Positions 60,145-64,000 of a DNA stretch of 64,000 nucleotides are shown here, piece after piece. Numbering within the stretch: position 1 is the first letter of the stretch; each line of letters starts with the position of its first letter. The notes under the pieces are model-generated. The model had not been told where the DNA came from, ran no database searches, and saw only the letters and a program-made list of their open reading frames with translations. Source of the DNA: Ceriagrion tenellum (lineage: Eukaryota > Arthropoda > Insecta > Odonata > Coenagrionidae); NCBI GenBank assembly GCA_963169105.1, contig OY720636.1, positions 133,271,233 through 133,335,232 on the forward strand, given 5' to 3'. The position numbers and the translations under genes are program-made.

Positions 60145-60289
60145 ATTAAATCTTGTGAACTCTTTTGGTATCTGCGATGATTTTTTTAGAGCAACAGTTT
60201 CGCCGTGCTATTCTGCCGGCTTCATCAGGCTTATTGTAAAAAAAATCTAAAAAATCCTGCAGATACCAAAAGAATTCATAAGGTTAAAG
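60145..60289 (-). mobile_element. Foldback element with hammerhead-like core
   Basis: Two arms of about 45 bases (60,145-60,190 and 60,246-60,289) are imperfect inverted copies; the central CTTTTGGTATCTGC and TTTTTTAGA segments match exactly. Read on the minus strand, the middle holds CTGATGA, a hairpin GCCGGC-AGAATA-GCACGGC with one bulged A, and GAAAC (60,228-60,197), the layout of a hammerhead ribozyme core with its stem II. AGC before CTGATGA can pair with GCT after GAAACTGTT. Stem III would have to close on a single base, so self-cleavage is doubtful. Penelope-like elements and retrozymes carry such motifs; this is probably a relic of one. Confidence 0.45.
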
Positions 60290-62355
60290 CTCTTCTAATA
60301 TTTGTAATGTAGGCATGAAAAGCCGCTCTTAATTCCGAGAAGTGAAATAATGAATCCTTGCTTTGATATTTTCTCCATAGTTCCATAATGTGGCAGATAT
60401 AATGCTCATTTTGCATGAAAAAACACTGGGAGAATAGTTTACTTTTTACCATAAAATTAGTCTATAATCATTTTGCGAGCTCATTATTTTTAATAAATAG
60501 CCAGGAATTATGTTGGACTAATCGGAGTGTAGTGTGAAAGACCGCTCGTATACGTATGCCTGAAAGTAGAATATATGAAAGTTTAGATCATTTCCATATC
60601 TTCGATAGGTTCAAAGTAATCATTTAATGTGGATTCCTGGTTGAAGGAGTCAGAAGCAAGCGTTTTATCATTTGCCTAAAACCTTCTGATGTATTAAGAA
60701 AAATTTGGATGTACTTCACAAAACTAAAGATTATACGTGACACTTTGAGCCCATATACATTTGGGCATTCATGATTCACGATTCCGTTCTCTAGTTAATC
60801 AATATATTGAAACATTCATTTTCAATTAATTGGTTTGCGCTGGAGGTGAATGATTCGGTGTGTTTATCAGCCTGACTCTTTGAAAGGAGAGTATCGTTGC
60901 AATTACCTTTACAAATGCTTATAGCTACGTGACAGCTTGCCGATAACTCAGCAACGAAGGGGGAGAGATATTACGCACTGACGCCAAAAATCTCATTACG
61001 ACCAGAAAATTTACGATCGAGGTCGCTTCCTTTCTTATCGGGCGAAATGATATTTCAATTTAAGATGGCACGCAATTCGCATAAATCAAACCTCGGCTAC
61101 AAAAAATGTCATGGCGGAATATGGCCACAAAACCAGAGACGGCTATCTCCCTCTTCATCTTTCACCTCGTCACAATTAGCTCAAACATTTCGCTACATGA
61201 TTCGGCGTCAACAACTATCATATAAATTTTGTCGCTTATAATAACGGAAATTTTGCCGCACAATTTGTTTCAGTTTTTTCTATTGTATTGACAATGATTT
61301 CAGCACTGTACTGTCTATATTATCATGTTTTTTATATGGTAATGCATAATTTCTGCCTCCTCCTATGAAAAATATTTATCAGTAATGGAGAATTTGCCAT
61401 TTGTGGTCGTTTATACGGCGAATTACAGTAAGGAAACGCATTTTTTAGTATATATTATTTTGAGGAAAATCTGAGCTATTTTTGGAAGATCGGATATCCT
61501 TATATCCTCCTGCAAGGTTTCTCTGTATGGCCTATAACAATCTTAATCATATGAATTGGTGTAGATTGATTTACTGCTAACTTCAAGGTATCAATTAGGA
61601 ACATTGTTCATAAAGTAAAGAATGCAATTCATAATGCACTCTATCGACTATTTAACTTCTCAGTATTCGTCTTATAATGAATACTTACGACACTCTGCGG
61701 CACTGTAAGCATAAATTTTCATTTCCTTGGCATTAACGGAATTGTCGTGGAAGTGGAATCCCTCTTTGGGTCATGTTAACCGAAACCAGAACATTTATAT
61801 ATTCATCTGCGGACTTTTATGGCTCTGTTACGATAAGTTACAGCAAGGGTGTATCAAAATTATGTCTCTTCTGTAATGTCATTTTCATTATAAAATCGTT
61901 GTTGAGAGAAGAAATACTTTATGCTTAATTTTATGGAGTCTATTTGATGGTAAATTATGGAATAATTATACAAGGTTAATATGAAACTAATAAATATCTT
62001 TACCTGCTATTATAACTCTATTATACATCGCAAACAAATGCTCAATCGTGGTACAGTGGCAATCGCTTCCTAGCATGGGGCTTGGAATAGTTTTCTTGGA
62101 CCAGGTAGAATATAATAGTAGGAGTGATATATTTTTGTTATATGAGTAAGATAAGTTCCCAAGAAACCGTTAGGCGACGTTATAGGATGTTTTCATGGTG
62201 CTTGCCAAAAAAGAAATCTTTTCATAGCAAATACGTATACGACATATTAGGATGAAACTTTTCAATTGAAAAATCCAAGTTTCCCAGAAGTAGGCTAAGG
62301 GATTAAAGATGCGCAGTTTTTAATTAGCAGACCCAGGAAACGGGATGTAGCAAAC
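60290..62355. other. AT-rich stretch, nothing seen
   Basis: Short chance frames only. No repeat, RNA or splice pair stands out. Confidence 0.45.
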
Positions 62356-62870
62356 GTTAAACTTCAAATTCTTAGACGTGGGGGCAGATACGTTAACGGG
62401 TGGCATGAATGGTGGTTGAAGTGACGCAGGGATGTTTGCGGGGGTGTGGGTGGAAAGGAAATTACCAATAAGGAAAAGATGACGTGTATTAGATGCGCGC
62501 TGCGCTGCGTCACGTGGATGAAGGGAACGAAGTGAGATGAAATGGCGTTGAAATGATCACGCACCGAGGGAGGCTGGGGGTACGGCAGTGGATGAAAGAG
62601 GAAAAAGTCGGCGGTGGCAAGGAATTGTTGAGAGAGTAGTGGTCAGGGAATAGGGTTTGCGGGAATAGAAAGACGCGAATGAAGAGGAAGAAGGAAGGAT
62701 GTCAAGTGCGTGTGATGAGATGAGACGCGAGGGAACGTGGGTGCTGGAGGAGTGAAGACAAGTTCTGGGTGAAAGGTGAGGAGAGGGGGTTGAGACGAAG
62801 ATGGTGAGAGGGATGGACATCCAAAAAAAAGAGAGCAGAGATCCCCAAACGCACACAGTGGATGAAAAAG
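62356..62870. other. Purine-rich block
   Basis: The plus strand is G/A-rich for about 500 bases, so the minus strand carries S-, P-, H- and L-rich open frames (66 and 99 codons) without motifs. Another of the strand-asymmetric blocks. Confidence 0.5.
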
Positions 62871-63640
62871 TGTTGACTGAGTCAGTGAGTTACACGTGTC
62901 AGGAGTCGGAGTTACTAGACCGTCTCAATCCCTATGAGGATGATGGATAGGGAGGAACTTGTACTTTGTTGTAAAATAATAGATGAGAACAGTAAACCTG
63001 GCATATCACCGTATGGATGCAATACCTGTGCATTTCATCTGATGCATGGCGTACTAAATCGGTGTGCGTCACGTAAATGATTTGTATGAAAGACTGCCCG
63101 CTCGCTGCAACCCTTTTGTCAATTTCTCATTGCCTATTGTGATAAAATGGAATTTAACAGCAAGAGTAAATGTGGCCGATTGAATTTTTTCTTCTATTTA
63201 TATGAAGACAACAAATCATATAGCATTGCCTGTTTTTTATTCAAACTTTTGCAACCCTACCATTTTGTTACCTCATATGTTCTTAGTAATCTTGAAATTT
63301 CTTTCTCTTGAAATCGTGTTTTAGGTGATTTTAATATCCTGTTGAATTTCCTGACACTTATATGCATTTTTGAAATCTTACTATTGTACTATCAATTAGA
63401 CACTGAAATGTGAATGATCATGCGTGTTTCTATGTGAAATTTTTGCCCCGGAATCATAATCGCACTTTTCTTTTTCGGCTTTGATCGTTCGGTTAGTATT
63501 TAGCGCATCCTCATTAAATCAAATCCATCTTACTGTAGCACTATTGATTCTTTCTCCTCTAACTCCTGCTGAACTGAACTATTGTGAAGCCCTTGCCTAT
63601 ATGCAATAGCTGTCAGCATAGTACCCAGAGAGTTCATTAG
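62871..63640. other. AT-rich spacer, nothing firm
   Basis: A strong acceptor (GTGTTTTAG, ending at about 63,325) is followed by an open frame starting DFNILLN but without a donor. No gene is called. Confidence 0.4.
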
Positions 63641-63904
63641 ATTGGAATTTCTCGCCATTTCCATTCGGTTACGCCGTGTTGTAGGGAGCGCTATCTTTTG
63701 CTTTGCCGTCCCGGAAGTCGTCGCTAGTTCGTTCTCACTCCCCGTTCCTCGATGTTTCTTTCACTCCACTCCGTTGCTCGTTCTTTTCACGACCTCGGAG
63801 ATGGCTGACTCCGCTCACCGTTTCTCCCTTCCTTCGCTCGTTTATCCCCGGGCCGTTCGTCTTTTACCGTCGCATGCAAACCACCTTTCCTTCCGCGGCA
63901 TCTT

Positions 63905-63936
<32 letters not shown>

Positions 63937-64000
63937 GCTCATTCTCCCTCACTCTCGCTTACTCAGTTTTTTCGTAAATTTGATACATATATTTTACCGT
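63641..64000. other. Pyrimidine-rich GC block at window end
   Basis: The plus strand is C/T-rich with several CG dinucleotides from 63,680 to 63,970 and leaves an open frame of 111 codons ending in a leucine/serine repeat coded by the CT run. This is composition, not a recognisable gene. Confidence 0.5.
63912..63936 (+). repeat. CT microsatellite
   Basis: An uninterrupted CT dinucleotide run of 25 bases inside the terminal pyrimidine-rich block. GA/CT runs are common binding sites for GAGA-type factors near arthropod promoters, but no promoter is evident here. Confidence 0.95.

Noticed and set aside
63326..63420. DFNILLN, reminiscent of the GDFN box of LINE endonucleases
   Set aside because: A stop lies just upstream in that frame and no other endonuclease motif follows.
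1..64000. CRISPR arrays, operons, rRNA or complete tRNA genes
   Set aside because: None seen; the sequence organisation is eukaryotic and no repeat-spacer pattern or foldable tRNA was found by eye.

Overview
This is gene-poor eukaryotic DNA, most likely from an arthropod with a large genome (probably an insect; the species is not identifiable by eye). It is AT-rich, has no operons or bacterial-type gene packing, and has no long open frame that reads as a conserved protein. The only families recognised with confidence are decayed retroelements common in arthropod genomes: a Ty3/Gypsy LTR element (partial LTR, primer-binding-site-like sequence, broken gag) and at least three truncated copies of one non-LTR (LINE) family.

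Layout: 1-3,320 has an AT-rich start, a possible minus-strand exon at 1,231-1,476, and two GC-rich patches. 3,320-7,300 is AT-rich with a LINE remnant at 5,560-5,950. 7,300-8,870 is a G/A-rich island. 8,880-17,500 is AT-rich; the best candidate coding exon lies at 13,125-13,192 (plus) and a GC island at 13,670-14,170. 17,500-21,300 is a cluster of GC-rich and pyrimidine-rich blocks with a TATA-type promoter candidate at 19,177. 21,900-29,160 is AT-rich, with two small plus-strand candidate exons near 25.9 and 26.3 kb, a ribozyme-like motif near 22.5 kb and a perfect 20-bp hairpin near 27.68 kb. 29,165-30,800 is nested retroelement sequence. 30,950-43,030 alternates AT-rich DNA with pyrimidine-rich or GC-rich islands and holds a second LINE copy at 36.7-37.2 kb. 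The fullest LINE copy lies at 44,165-44,960. 45-53 kb is almost featureless. 53,390-56,500 holds two GC-rich, strongly strand-asymmetric islands and a duplicated segment of about 130 bp. 60,145-60,289 is a foldback element with a hammerhead-like core. The window ends in purine-rich and pyrimidine-rich blocks and a CT microsatellite.

How it fits together: there is no visible pathway. The simplest reading is that much of the window is intronic or intergenic DNA around one or more genes with tiny, widely spaced exons; three plus-strand candidate exons (13,125, 25,874, 26,300) can be read through in a compatible phase. Single-exon calls made without homology are weak, and their confidences are low. 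The most unusual features are the recurring purine/pyrimidine-asymmetric blocks, the two hammerhead-like motifs and the perfect hairpin.
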